DNA from: Marinobacter sp. DY40_1A1
Lineage (GTDB): Bacteria; Pseudomonadota; Gammaproteobacteria; Pseudomonadales; Oleiphilaceae
DNA: 64,000 nucleotides
Direction: 5' to 3'
Assembly: GCF_016597815.1 (NCBI RefSeq)
Contig: NZ_VCHA01000001.1
Location: forward strand, 806,001 to 870,000
Every line of letters starts with the position of its first letter. Position 1 is the stretch's first letter. Below are positions 54,482 to 62,795 of the stretch, one piece after another. The notes beneath the pieces were generated by a model. That model was not told the origin of the DNA. It did no database searches and saw only the letters and a list, made by a program, of their open reading frames with translations. Position numbers and translations under genes: made by a program.

Positions 54482-55885
54482 ATGTCCTTAAAAAAGAGAT
54501 CAACTGGCGGAGAGCAGCCGTCAGCGCTGGGAGCTCTAAACCTCCGTGTACCATTTGTTCATTACAAAATAGAGATTCCGGATATTCTGCAGGGTGCGAT
54601 TTTGTGTGTCGTTCCGCTGAGTATTACGGCATTGATGACCTCTGTTCTGGGGATTCCATTTGAAATTGCGGTTGCTTTTGTTCTCCTCAACAACATTCTT
54701 TATCTGGTACACACGCATTTCGGTGACCCAACGGTTGCAGGTTGGATTACAGCCGGGATTCCCTTGTATGTAGCCTTCTTGTCGAGCTACCCAGAGGGGG
54801 ATGCCAGAATACTGGCGTTAATTGCCTTACAGCTAACCGTCTCAGCTATTTTTCTTGGTCTCGGGGTGTTCAAGGGAGCAGATGCGTTGGTGCGGAAAAT
54901 GCCTGCGTCACTGAAATCCGGCATTCTGATTGGTGCGGGTATTTCCGCCATTATGGGTGAATTTGGCGCAGATGGCCGTGTATGGACGATGCCGATTACC
55001 ATCTTGACCGGCGCCGTACTGGGTTTTTTCATGTTGTTTTCGGAAACAGCAAGTCCACTTCGTGCCCGGTACGGCTTCTTTCGTTTTGTAGCCCAATACG
55101 GCATAGCGGTGCCTTTCCTGATCGCCTATGTTCTCGGCATTATTATTGGAGAGGTTGATGCGCCTGTTATCGAGTGGGGCTTCACCACCATTCCCTTGGG
55201 TACGATTGTACGAGAGTACAGTGTGTTCGGGCTGGGGATGCCGCCCCTACAGTACTTCCTTGATGCAATCCCGCTTGCGCTGGCGGCTTACATTATTGCA
55301 TTTGGCGACATCCTGGTTATGGACTCGTTATTCAAGAATGCCGACGCTGTTCGCAAGGATGAAAAGTTGGTTTTTAGCCCGCGGCGGAACAGCATAATCG
55401 TAGGTATTCGCAACTTGGTGCATGGGATATTTGCGCCCTTCATCAGTCTATCTGGCCCGGCATGGACAGGTGGCCAAGCGCTTGTGATCAACCGCTACAT
55501 GAACAACCCTCGCTCGGTTATGGACAGCTATTGGGGCGGTGCAACCAGTCTGTATTGGGGTATGACGATAGCTGTTGTGCTGGTGCCTGTGGTGACACTT
55601 TTCAAACCTGGGCTGAATATCGGCATGGCGCTGACGCTATTGATACAGGGCTATCTGTGCGGGTACCTGGCAATCGAAATGCTGGATCGCCAGACCAATC
55701 TTGAGCGTGGCATCGCTGTTATTGTCGGATCAGTGCTTGCGGTGCAGGGCGCAGCCTGGGGGCTTGGTGTTGGCCTTGTGCTCTGGTTTTTCCTGGAGAA
55801 GAACTGGTTTGCAGATGCCTACGTTGCAACACATCACGGTCACGATGAAGAGTTGGCAGATGATCCAGTAACCGATCAACGTTAG
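54482..55885 (+). CDS. NCS2-like (xanthine/uracil permease superfamily) transporter
   Basis: A 467-residue protein with about 12-14 hydrophobic helices. Segments such as PDILQGAILCVVPLSITALM, LKSGILIGAGISAIMGEFG, AAYIIAFGDILVMDSLFKNADAV and FAPFISLSGPAWTGGQALVINRYM follow the NCS2 pattern of paired half-helices, including the acidic residue in the FGDxLVMDS helix. Substrate motifs of known purine or uracil carriers are not clear, so another anion or ring compound is possible. It lies between the molybdoenzyme and acyl-CoA ligase genes. Confidence 0.72.
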   Translation: MSLKKRSTGGEQPSALGALNLRVPFVHYKIEIPDILQGAILCVVPLSITALMTSVLGIPFEIAVAFVLLNNILYLVHTHFGDPTVAGWITAGIPLYVAFLSSYPEGDARILALIALQLTVSAIFLGLGVFKGADALVRKMPASLKSGILIGAGISAIMGEFGADGRVWTMPITILTGAVLGFFMLFSETASPLRARYGFFRFVAQYGIAVPFLIAYVLGIIIGEVDAPVIEWGFTTIPLGTIVREYSVFGLGMPPLQYFLDAIPLALAAYIIAFGDILVMDSLFKNADAVRKDEKLVFSPRRNSIIVGIRNLVHGIFAPFISLSGPAWTGGQALVINRYMNNPRSVMDSYWGGATSLYWGMTIAVVLVPVVTLFKPGLNIGMALTLLIQGYLCGYLAIEMLDRQTNLERGIAVIVGSVLAVQGAAWGLGVGLVLWFFLEKNWFADAYVATHHGHDEELADDPVTDQR

Positions 55886-55921
55886 TTGATTGCGACAAAA
55901 CTTGTTCTAAAGATCAACTAA
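55875..55921. repeat. ATCAAC/GTTGAT repeats spanning the permease stop
   Basis: ATCAAC (55875-55880), GTTGAT (55885-55890) and ATCAAC (55914-55919) lie close together. The outer pair makes a 9-nt stem TTAGTTGAT / ATCAACTAA (55882-55890 with 55913-55921). Alternative pairing of the first two gives a smaller hairpin. The region sits just before the acyl-CoA ligase and could be an attenuator or operator. Confidence 0.45.
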
Positions 55922-55933
55922 AGGTTTTACATA

Positions 55934-57559
55934 ATGGAAAACATGTTTGAGCTCGGGCTCGATAAAACAGAAGCTAGCTACACGCCACTCACACCAATTT
56001 CTTTTATCCAGAGAACGGCCCTGGCGCACCCAACCCGCACCGCGGTTATCCACGGCAGTATCAGTCGGACATGGGCGGAAACCTATCAGCGCTGCCTGAA
56101 GATGGCATCTGCCCTGCGCAAGCTTGGTGTGCGAAAAGGGGACACAGTCGCAGCACTGCTGCCAAACATTCCGGAAATGCTCGAATTGCATTTTGCGGTT
56201 CCAATGATCGGAGCCGTTCTGAACGCCCAGAACACCCGGCTTGATTCCAAAACCATGACCTTTATGCTCAACCATGGGCGTGCAAAAGTGTTTTTTACTG
56301 ACACGGAGTACAGTGACCGGTCCCGTGATGCTCTTGTCGGATGTGATGCCAAGCCGATTGTTATTGATGTTGATGACCCTAATTTCGCTGGCGGCGAACT
56401 GATCGGCAAGATGACCTACGATGCATTGCTGGCGACGGGTGATGATGATTTCGCGTGGGATATGCCTGACGATGAATGGCAGGCGATTGCTTTAAACTAC
56501 ACTTCGGGCACTACCGGAAACCCCAAAGGTGTGGTTTATCATCATCGTGGCGCGCACTTGAATGCCTTGAGCAATATCATCGGTTTTGGGTTGCCATCAG
56601 GTGCGGTTTATCTCTGGACGCTGCCGATGTTTCATTGTAACGGTTGGTGTTATCCATGGGCGGTAACCGCTGTAGCAGGCACTCATGTGTGCCTGCGCTC
56701 TCCACAACCGAAGCCAATATACGATGCCATCGCCGAGCACGGGGTAACTCATCTTTGCGCGGCACCGGTTGTGTTGAATATGCTTATCAACGCCCCCGAA
56801 GAATATAAAAAGCCGTTCAGCCAGCATGTAACCGCAGCTACCGGTGGTGCTGCACCTCCAGCCGCAACGATTGCAGCTATGGAATCCATGGGGGTGAAAG
56901 TAGTGCACCTGTATGGCTTGACAGAAACCTATGGCCCCAGCTTGATCTGTGAGTTCCAGGATGAGTGGCATTCTCTGGATGCCAAGGGCAAAGCGGCGAA
57001 AATGGCTCGGCAGGGGATACTGTCATTGTCCATGGCGGAAATGATGGTGGCAGATCCCGTGACTCTCATGCCAGTTGAACAGAACGGCAAAGCGATTGGT
57101 GAGCTTTTTGTTCGGGGTAACTCGGTTATGAAGGGATACCTGAACAACCCGGAAGAAACCACTAAATCCTTCAGCGGAGGCTGGTTCCATACCGGAGATT
57201 TGGGGGTATGGCACACTGATGGATACGTGGAGATAAAAGATCGCTCCAAAGATATCATTATTTCTGGCGGAGAGAATATTTCGACTCTTGAGGTGGAAAG
57301 CACGCTCTACGATCATCCTGCAGTGCTGGAAGCAGCTGTTGTTGCCGCACCCGATGATCACTGGGGTGAAATCCCCTGCGCGTTTATCACTTTGAAAACC
57401 GGCAATGACCACCTCACAGCAGCGGACATTGAGACTTATTGCCGGGCAAATCTCGCAGGTTTCAAGGTGCCCAAGAAAATTGTCTTTATGGACGATTTGC
57501 CGAAAACATCGACGGGGAAGCTGCAAAAGCATGTGCTGCGGGGACAGCTCACCGGTTAA
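55934..57559 (+). CDS. Acyl-CoA synthetase, DmdB/AlkK-like
   Basis: An adenylate-forming ligase of 541 residues that activates a carboxylic acid with ATP and CoA. The AMP-binding motif is YTSGTTGNPKGVVYHHRG, followed by LYGLTETYGP, GWFHTGDLGVWHTDGYVEIKDRSKDIIISGGENIS and the C-terminal lysine in KTSTGKLQK. This branch includes medium-chain ligases and 3-methylmercaptopropionate-CoA ligase (DmdB). With the DmdC-like dehydrogenase 12 kb away it could start the same pathway. A terminator follows. Confidence 0.9.
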   Translation: MENMFELGLDKTEASYTPLTPISFIQRTALAHPTRTAVIHGSISRTWAETYQRCLKMASALRKLGVRKGDTVAALLPNIPEMLELHFAVPMIGAVLNAQNTRLDSKTMTFMLNHGRAKVFFTDTEYSDRSRDALVGCDAKPIVIDVDDPNFAGGELIGKMTYDALLATGDDDFAWDMPDDEWQAIALNYTSGTTGNPKGVVYHHRGAHLNALSNIIGFGLPSGAVYLWTLPMFHCNGWCYPWAVTAVAGTHVCLRSPQPKPIYDAIAEHGVTHLCAAPVVLNMLINAPEEYKKPFSQHVTAATGGAAPPAATIAAMESMGVKVVHLYGLTETYGPSLICEFQDEWHSLDAKGKAAKMARQGILSLSMAEMMVADPVTLMPVEQNGKAIGELFVRGNSVMKGYLNNPEETTKSFSGGWFHTGDLGVWHTDGYVEIKDRSKDIIISGGENISTLEVESTLYDHPAVLEAAVVAAPDDHWGEIPCAFITLKTGNDHLTAADIETYCRANLAGFKVPKKIVFMDDLPKTSTGKLQKHVLRGQLTG

Positions 57560-57592
57560 AGGTTTTATTGTCCTAACATAGAAATGATGTTT

Positions 57593-57616
57593 CCCCGGCT
57601 AATGCCGGGGTTTTTT
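57593..57616 (+). terminator. Rho-independent terminator after the acyl-CoA ligase
   Basis: CCCCGGC (57593-57599), loop TAAT, GCCGGGG (57604-57610) and T6. It closes the catabolic region on the right. Confidence 0.92.
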
Positions 57617-57735
57617 ATAAATGCGCGCAGAAAAAGTCCATAGCTGGCATGTTCAGTCATCTGGTGCTCGCGCTGTTATATTGAAAATAATCTCTTCATA
57701 CTGCTGGTCTGTTTTCATTGGTGAGGGGACATGAT

Positions 57736-58647
57736 TTGTCTAGGGCGCTTGGGTGGCTGTGTTTGTTGGCAATGGTGGGGTTGTCAGGTTGTGATTCCAA
57801 AAACAATTCTGGAAGTGCCAGTGTCGTAACGGATGTTATGGTCAAAGAGATTGGCATGGATTCAGAGGAGTCTTTCAGCGACATCTCTCTCGCCCTCAAG
57901 CCCGCACAGCTAGACTGGGTTGGCCAAAAGATTTTTCAGAACGAGTGTGCCGGCAAGTACGAGTGCCTTGTTCACTGGAACGAATCGGAGGCGTTCCCTT
58001 CGCTGGGTATTGGCCACTTTATCTGGTACCCGGAAGGAGTTACCGAGCGATTCGTTGAAAGCTTCCCCGCTCTTTATGAGTATATGGAGCAGCGCCAGCG
58101 CAACATTCCTGAATGGTTGCGGGAGCTCGAGCCTTTTGATGCTCCCTGGCCAGATCGGGAAACCTTCCTTAAAGTCTCCGACTCCCCCGAAATAGCAGAG
58201 CTGAGGGAGTTTCTGGCGGGAACTCAGGGAATTCAGGCTGAGTTTATCTTTCGCCGGGCAAAGGAATCGCTGGTGAAAATAATTGAGGCCGCGCCTGACG
58301 AGCGTCAGGCAGATGTGAAGCGGCATATACAGACGCTCAGCCAAACCCCGGGCGGCGTTTACGCGATTATGGATTACGTGAACTTCAAGGGGGAGGGATT
58401 ATCTGCAGATGAACGCTACAACGGTGAAGGTTGGGGGTTGTTGCAGGTTTTACTGGCTATGCCTGCTGAGGCGGCCCCGAGCACGTTAGACGAGTTTCGT
58501 GAGGCGGCGGGCGATGTGCTCACGCGCCGCGCCCAAAACGCAGCAAACCCGGTCGAGCGGGATCGCTGGCTGGCCGGCTGGTTAAAGCGCCTGGAAACCT
58601 ATCGGGAACCCGTCGATATGCATTCAGTTCCCGGCGTATCCAGCTGA
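57736..58647 (+). CDS. Hypothetical lipoprotein with a lysozyme-like motif
   Basis: The best start is TTG 57736, 6 nt after GAGGGGA; it gives a short signal peptide ending in the lipobox GLSGC (Cys19), so the protein should be lipid-anchored. The mature part has a conserved-looking block NECAGKYECLVHWNESEAFPSLGIGHFIWYPEG, which recalls the glutamate plus GIGH arrangement of phage-type lysozymes, then an acidic helical region and YAIMDYVNFKGEGLSADERYNGEGWGLLQVL. I cannot assign a named family. A cell-wall role is a guess. It converges with the channel gene. Confidence 0.8.
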   Translation: MSRALGWLCLLAMVGLSGCDSKNNSGSASVVTDVMVKEIGMDSEESFSDISLALKPAQLDWVGQKIFQNECAGKYECLVHWNESEAFPSLGIGHFIWYPEGVTERFVESFPALYEYMEQRQRNIPEWLRELEPFDAPWPDRETFLKVSDSPEIAELREFLAGTQGIQAEFIFRRAKESLVKIIEAAPDERQADVKRHIQTLSQTPGGVYAIMDYVNFKGEGLSADERYNGEGWGLLQVLLAMPAEAAPSTLDEFREAAGDVLTRRAQNAANPVERDRWLAGWLKRLETYREPVDMHSVPGVSS

Positions 58648-58662
58648 TATGAACAGCCTGCC

Positions 58663-61353
58663 TTAGTCTTTCTTTTGTGGTTCAGGAAGAGTGCGGACAT
58701 GAATGTCCCGTTGTGGGAAGGGGATGTTTATTCCGGCTTCCATCAAGGCCCTTGTGATTGCTGCGTGTATTTCATGGGACAGCGGCATGATGTCCAGAAG
58801 GTCTTTCACAAACACCCGCACTTCAAAGTTGATACTGCTGTCCGCCAGGCCAACACAGAAAACGGCGGGGGCAGGCTCGTCTACCACCCGGGCATTGTCA
58901 TGGGCCACCTTGGTGAGTATCTCCTGAACCTTGTCCACATCGGTGCCATAAGCGACGCCCACACGAAGTATCACGCGGGTAATAGGATCGGAGAGCGTCC
59001 AGTTAGTAAGATCCTGGGTAACGAAGGTTTTGTTGGGAATAATCTGTTCTTTCCGGTCCCAGTCCACTAGCGTTGTAGCGCGAATTCGTATGCGTGACAC
59101 TGTGCCGGTTATGCCGTCAATGGTCACCGTATCACCTACCCGGATAGGGCGTTCGAACAGGAGAATAATGCCGGAAACAAAGTTGGCAACAATCTCCTGC
59201 AGCCCGAAACCAAGGCCCACCCCGAGGGCGGCAACCAGCCACTGGAGTTTGGACCACTGAACGCCTATCACGCCAAGACAGATCACCACGCCCATTAGCA
59301 CGAGAATGTAGGTGGTAATGGTTGTGATGGCGTAGCCAGCGCCCGGTTCGAGATTCATGCGGCTCAGTATGGTTACCTCCATTGTTCCCGGAAGGTTCTT
59401 TGCGGCAAGCACGGTACCGGTGGCCACCAGCAAGGCAAGCAGAGCATCTGCAAGTGTGATTGGAAGCGGATCGCCGCCCTGGAGGTCTGTGGCAATCGTC
59501 CACAAGGTAATGTCATTGAACAGTTGCAGTGCAGGAATAACGCTGGCCCAAAGGAACAGCAGACCTGTGATTGCGAACGCTGAGACAAGGATTCTCAGCA
59601 GGGCGGAACTTTGCTGGCTAATATCCTTGAGGTCCATCTCGGGCATGTCCAGGTTTTGAAGTATGCCTTCGCCCAAGGTGTCGGCAGCCTCTCTGGCTTC
59701 TGCTGCCCTGCGTTCAGCCGCTCTCTGCTCTCTGAGGCGCTCAAGGGTGAGCCGGCGCTCACGCACCGAGAGGCCCCTCAGGCCTACGTAGTAGACCAGC
59801 GTGTTAAAGGCGAGCCAGCAGATTGTTATAAACAGGTTGCGCTCGAGTTGCAGGGCTGTGTAGTGGTAGCCAATGAGGGATGCCGCCGCCAATACGAGCG
59901 GAGCGGCTACGGCGGTCACATGAAAGATTTGTAAAAAGTTGCTGTGGGGTTTTCCGGTTCGCACCGCTTTCATGATGCGCTGTGCGAAAACTGCCAGCAC
60001 GATGGACACCAGGGTGAAAAGCAGGCGGCCGAGGCTGTCGTCAAATTGGGCACCATCAGGTGTGGAGTTCGTTGATGTGGTTATTATCGCCACAGGAATA
60101 ACAGACACCATGAGGATGGGCAGTTCGCGACGTATCACCACCAAGGTGTTGGTGTTCCAGTGAAAATGGCTTTCTCCCAGCCCCTGTTTGCGGGCAACGT
60201 TGCGAACAAATGCAAGCAAAAGCATTATGAAGGCAGCGGCTGTGAAGCCTTTCGAGAGTGCCGAGTAAAAGGCATTGCCCTCCATCAGTATCAGCGCCAG
60301 CAGGGAAAACAACAACACGCCCGGCACCGCCAGTAAAAGGCTGTTAGCCAGTGCCTGAAGGGTAAATGTAGTTCGGTCATGGCCAACGTTACCGATATGG
60401 CGGCTGTTTTCCATGAGGTTTTTCAGAATGGCTTTGCGTTTCACCAGCAAAACGATGAGTAGCAGCGCGACAAGCCCAATGCGGATGCCGCGCTCTTTCA
60501 CTGACTGGGTAAGGGCCTCGACTAATGCATCAGGGCTCAATTGTGAGATGAACCATTCGGCGGATTTGTATAATTCTCCGGCGGTTTCTGCGCTGACAGC
60601 CGCTGCGCTGGGAAGCCAGAAAAGCCTTTGCTGCAGGAGTTCCTGATATTCCAGAACCTGTTCTTGCAGGGTGGAAACAGTGCTGTAATATTCGTTGAGC
60701 ACATCAATGTGTTCGGTAACAGCTTCGTGCAGTTCACGGAGTAGTTCAGAACGGCGGGTCCGCAGTTGTCCGCGGGCATCGTCGCCTGGTTCGGCAATGG
60801 CTTCAAACTCCTCCAGCCTCAGTTGCTCTTCTCTTGCTGAAGCAAGCTTGTCCTCGATGCCTTCAATCAAATCGCTGGCAATACTTTGTCTTTGCAGGCG
60901 TTCAAGCCTTTGCCTTAGCAGGTTGGCATAGCTTGCCGTCAGATTAAGCCCCGCTTTCTCCAGCCTCAGTTCAAAGCTCTTATACTCATCTTGAAGGCGG
61001 GTCAAAATGGATTCCGCATATGCTAGCCGACCCCGGCTCTCCCTTACCGCGATCTGGCGCTGAGTGAGTGAGGACTGCAGGGCTCGTACCTGCTCCAGAA
61101 TGTCAGAGTTAACCACGTCGGGTAACTTTATCTCTGGCGGTGATTCTGTACCTGCGTCAAGCTCAGGTTGCACGGCAGGCCGCGATTCTTCTGGTTGCTC
61201 TGCGGTTTGGTTGCTTTGTCCTGATGCTGTGTTTGATTGCTTGTTGGCGGTCTCCGATTCTTCGGCCCAGGCTGGCAGGTGCAAGGCGCAGAGTAACAAG
61301 AGGCCGGCCAAGCATGGTGCCAGAGCTGCATAGCGGGTAAGACGTTGCTTCAT
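58663..61353 (-). CDS. Large MscS-family mechanosensitive channel (MscK-like)
   Basis: A signal peptide (to about residue 30, HLPAWAEES) is followed by a Gln/Glu-rich periplasmic coiled-coil region to about 270, roughly ten membrane helices, and the C-terminal MscS domain with GVGLGFGLQEIVANFVSGIILLFERPIRVGDTVTIDG and NKTFVTQDLTNWTLSDPITRV. It opens on membrane tension to release solutes at low osmolarity. At 896 residues it is shorter than E. coli MscK. I start at ATG 61353, 8 nt after AGGAG; the frame runs to 61380. Confidence 0.9.
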   Translation of the reverse strand: MKQRLTRYAALAPCLAGLLLLCALHLPAWAEESETANKQSNTASGQSNQTAEQPEESRPAVQPELDAGTESPPEIKLPDVVNSDILEQVRALQSSLTQRQIAVRESRGRLAYAESILTRLQDEYKSFELRLEKAGLNLTASYANLLRQRLERLQRQSIASDLIEGIEDKLASAREEQLRLEEFEAIAEPGDDARGQLRTRRSELLRELHEAVTEHIDVLNEYYSTVSTLQEQVLEYQELLQQRLFWLPSAAAVSAETAGELYKSAEWFISQLSPDALVEALTQSVKERGIRIGLVALLLIVLLVKRKAILKNLMENSRHIGNVGHDRTTFTLQALANSLLLAVPGVLLFSLLALILMEGNAFYSALSKGFTAAAFIMLLLAFVRNVARKQGLGESHFHWNTNTLVVIRRELPILMVSVIPVAIITTSTNSTPDGAQFDDSLGRLLFTLVSIVLAVFAQRIMKAVRTGKPHSNFLQIFHVTAVAAPLVLAAASLIGYHYTALQLERNLFITICWLAFNTLVYYVGLRGLSVRERRLTLERLREQRAAERRAAEAREAADTLGEGILQNLDMPEMDLKDISQQSSALLRILVSAFAITGLLFLWASVIPALQLFNDITLWTIATDLQGGDPLPITLADALLALLVATGTVLAAKNLPGTMEVTILSRMNLEPGAGYAITTITTYILVLMGVVICLGVIGVQWSKLQWLVAALGVGLGFGLQEIVANFVSGIILLFERPIRVGDTVTIDGITGTVSRIRIRATTLVDWDRKEQIIPNKTFVTQDLTNWTLSDPITRVILRVGVAYGTDVDKVQEILTKVAHDNARVVDEPAPAVFCVGLADSSINFEVRVFVKDLLDIMPLSHEIHAAITRALMEAGINIPFPQRDIHVRTLPEPQKKD

Positions 61354-61418
61354 ATTATGCACTCCTTGCATGGACGGCACTCGAGAGTGAGCCCTGAATT
61401 ATAAGGCAACTGTGCGCC

Positions 61419-62153
61419 TCAGGAGTTTGAGAGCGGCATCTTTTTCAACTCTGGCTTTTGCCCAGGTTGCACAGCCAGCCACCAGACGTGCTTGTCCCAG
61501 TCGCCCAGAACGATCCGCTGTGCGGCCTTACCGTTTACTTCCAGGGAGTGTTCGGCAGGTCTATGGGTATGCCCATGAATCAGTTGCGGCACATCATGGG
61601 CTTCCATAATGCGCACCACCTCCTCTGGGGTCACGTCCATAATATCTTCTGCTTTGCCCTGATTTGAGGCCATGCTCATTTCCCTCAGTTGGCGCGCCAT
61701 TTGTTGGCGATCTTTGAGAGGACGAGCCAGAATCATCTTTTGCATTTGCGGATTGCGCATTTTTGCACGGAATTTCTGGTATTCCACGTCGGCTGTGCAA
61801 AGGCTGTCACCATGCATCAGCAGGGTAGGGGTGCCATAGAGGTCAATGAGCGTGGGATCATCCAGCAGGGTGGCGCCTGCTCGCTCACAAAAATCCTCGC
61901 CTAGCAGAAAATCCCGGTTGCCGTGCATCAGAAAAACACGAGTGCCCCTGTCGCTCAGGGCGCGCAGTGCAGCTGCAGCCTGCTCTTGCAGAGGCGTGCG
62001 TTCATCATCACCAATCCAGGCCTCAAAGAAATCGCCGAGTATGTAGAGCTGCTCTGCGCCAGGCGCCTTTTCTTCGAGAAAGCGAAGAAACGCCCCGGTA
62101 ATATCAGGGCGTGACTCCTCCATGTGCAGATCGGAAATAAACAGCGTTGTCAC
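61419..62153 (-). CDS. lpxH: UDP-2,3-diacylglucosamine diphosphatase
   Basis: A calcineurin-type phosphoesterase that makes lipid X in lipid A synthesis. The metal motifs are FISDLHMEESRPD, LGDFFEAWIGDDE, HGNRDFLLG and HGHTHRPAEH. The 244 residues match LpxH. It starts at a GTG that overlaps the ppiB stop (GTGA), so the two are translationally coupled, the usual gammaproteobacterial ppiB-lpxH pair. Confidence 0.95.
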   Translation of the reverse strand: MTTLFISDLHMEESRPDITGAFLRFLEEKAPGAEQLYILGDFFEAWIGDDERTPLQEQAAAALRALSDRGTRVFLMHGNRDFLLGEDFCERAGATLLDDPTLIDLYGTPTLLMHGDSLCTADVEYQKFRAKMRNPQMQKMILARPLKDRQQMARQLREMSMASNQGKAEDIMDVTPEEVVRIMEAHDVPQLIHGHTHRPAEHSLEVNGKAAQRIVLGDWDKHVWWLAVQPGQKPELKKMPLSNS

Positions 62154-62659
62154 GCTGCGCCTCCATCCTCGATAACGCTGGCTTTCTCAATGACCACATC
62201 CTCATAGGGGACGTCTTGATGGCCCGCGTTCATGGTGGTGCGCACGGCACGAATAGCGTTAACCGTTTCCATGCCCTCTACTACTTTGCCAAATACGCAA
62301 TAGCCCCAGCCTTCGGTCGTTTTGGCCGAGTGGTCCAGAAATCCGTTGTCTTCCACGTTGATGAAAAACTGTGCGGAGGCGGAATGTGGATCCATGGTGC
62401 GGGCCATGGCAACCGTGCCTTTCATGTTGCTCAGGCCGTTATCGGCTTCGTTTTTGATGGGCTCGCGAGTTTTACGCGCAGCCATACCTGGCTCAAAGCC
62501 GCCGCCCTGGACCATGAAGTTGCTGATAACGCGGTGAAAAATAAGGCCATCATAAAAACCTTCACGAACATATTGCTCAAAGTTTTTTGCGGTTTCAGGG
62601 GCTTTTTCGTAATCCAGTTCGAGCTTGATATCGCCGTGATTGGTTGTCAGCAGAATCAT
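62150..62659 (-). CDS. ppiB: Peptidyl-prolyl cis-trans isomerase B (cyclophilin)
   Basis: A cytoplasmic cyclophilin with no signal peptide. The active-site segments are FHRVISNFMVQGGGFEPGM, GTVAMARTMDPHSASAQFFINVEDNGFLDH and WGYCVFGKVVEGMETVNAI. It speeds proline isomerisation during folding. The 169-residue length is normal. It is divergent from glnS and coupled to lpxH downstream. Confidence 0.95.
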   Translation of the reverse strand: MILLTTNHGDIKLELDYEKAPETAKNFEQYVREGFYDGLIFHRVISNFMVQGGGFEPGMAARKTREPIKNEADNGLSNMKGTVAMARTMDPHSASAQFFINVEDNGFLDHSAKTTEGWGYCVFGKVVEGMETVNAIRAVRTTMNAGHQDVPYEDVVIEKASVIEDGGAA

Positions 62660-62729
62660 CAGGGGTTCCTGTTCATTGAGTTAGAATCGGGTAAAGCCGG
62701 TATTGTACGCAAGAGTTTCCGGTGATGCA

Positions 62730-62758
62730 TGAGTCCGGCCCGGATTTATGAGTATAAT
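62730..62758 (+). promoter_or_regulatory. Candidate promoter of glnS
   Basis: A consensus TATAAT at 62753-62758 lies 37 nt before the glnS ATG. The -35 at the right distance (62730-62735) is poor. Confidence 0.45.
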
Positions 62759-62795
62759 AGACGGTTTACGACCCACTTCTTTTGACAGAGATTGT

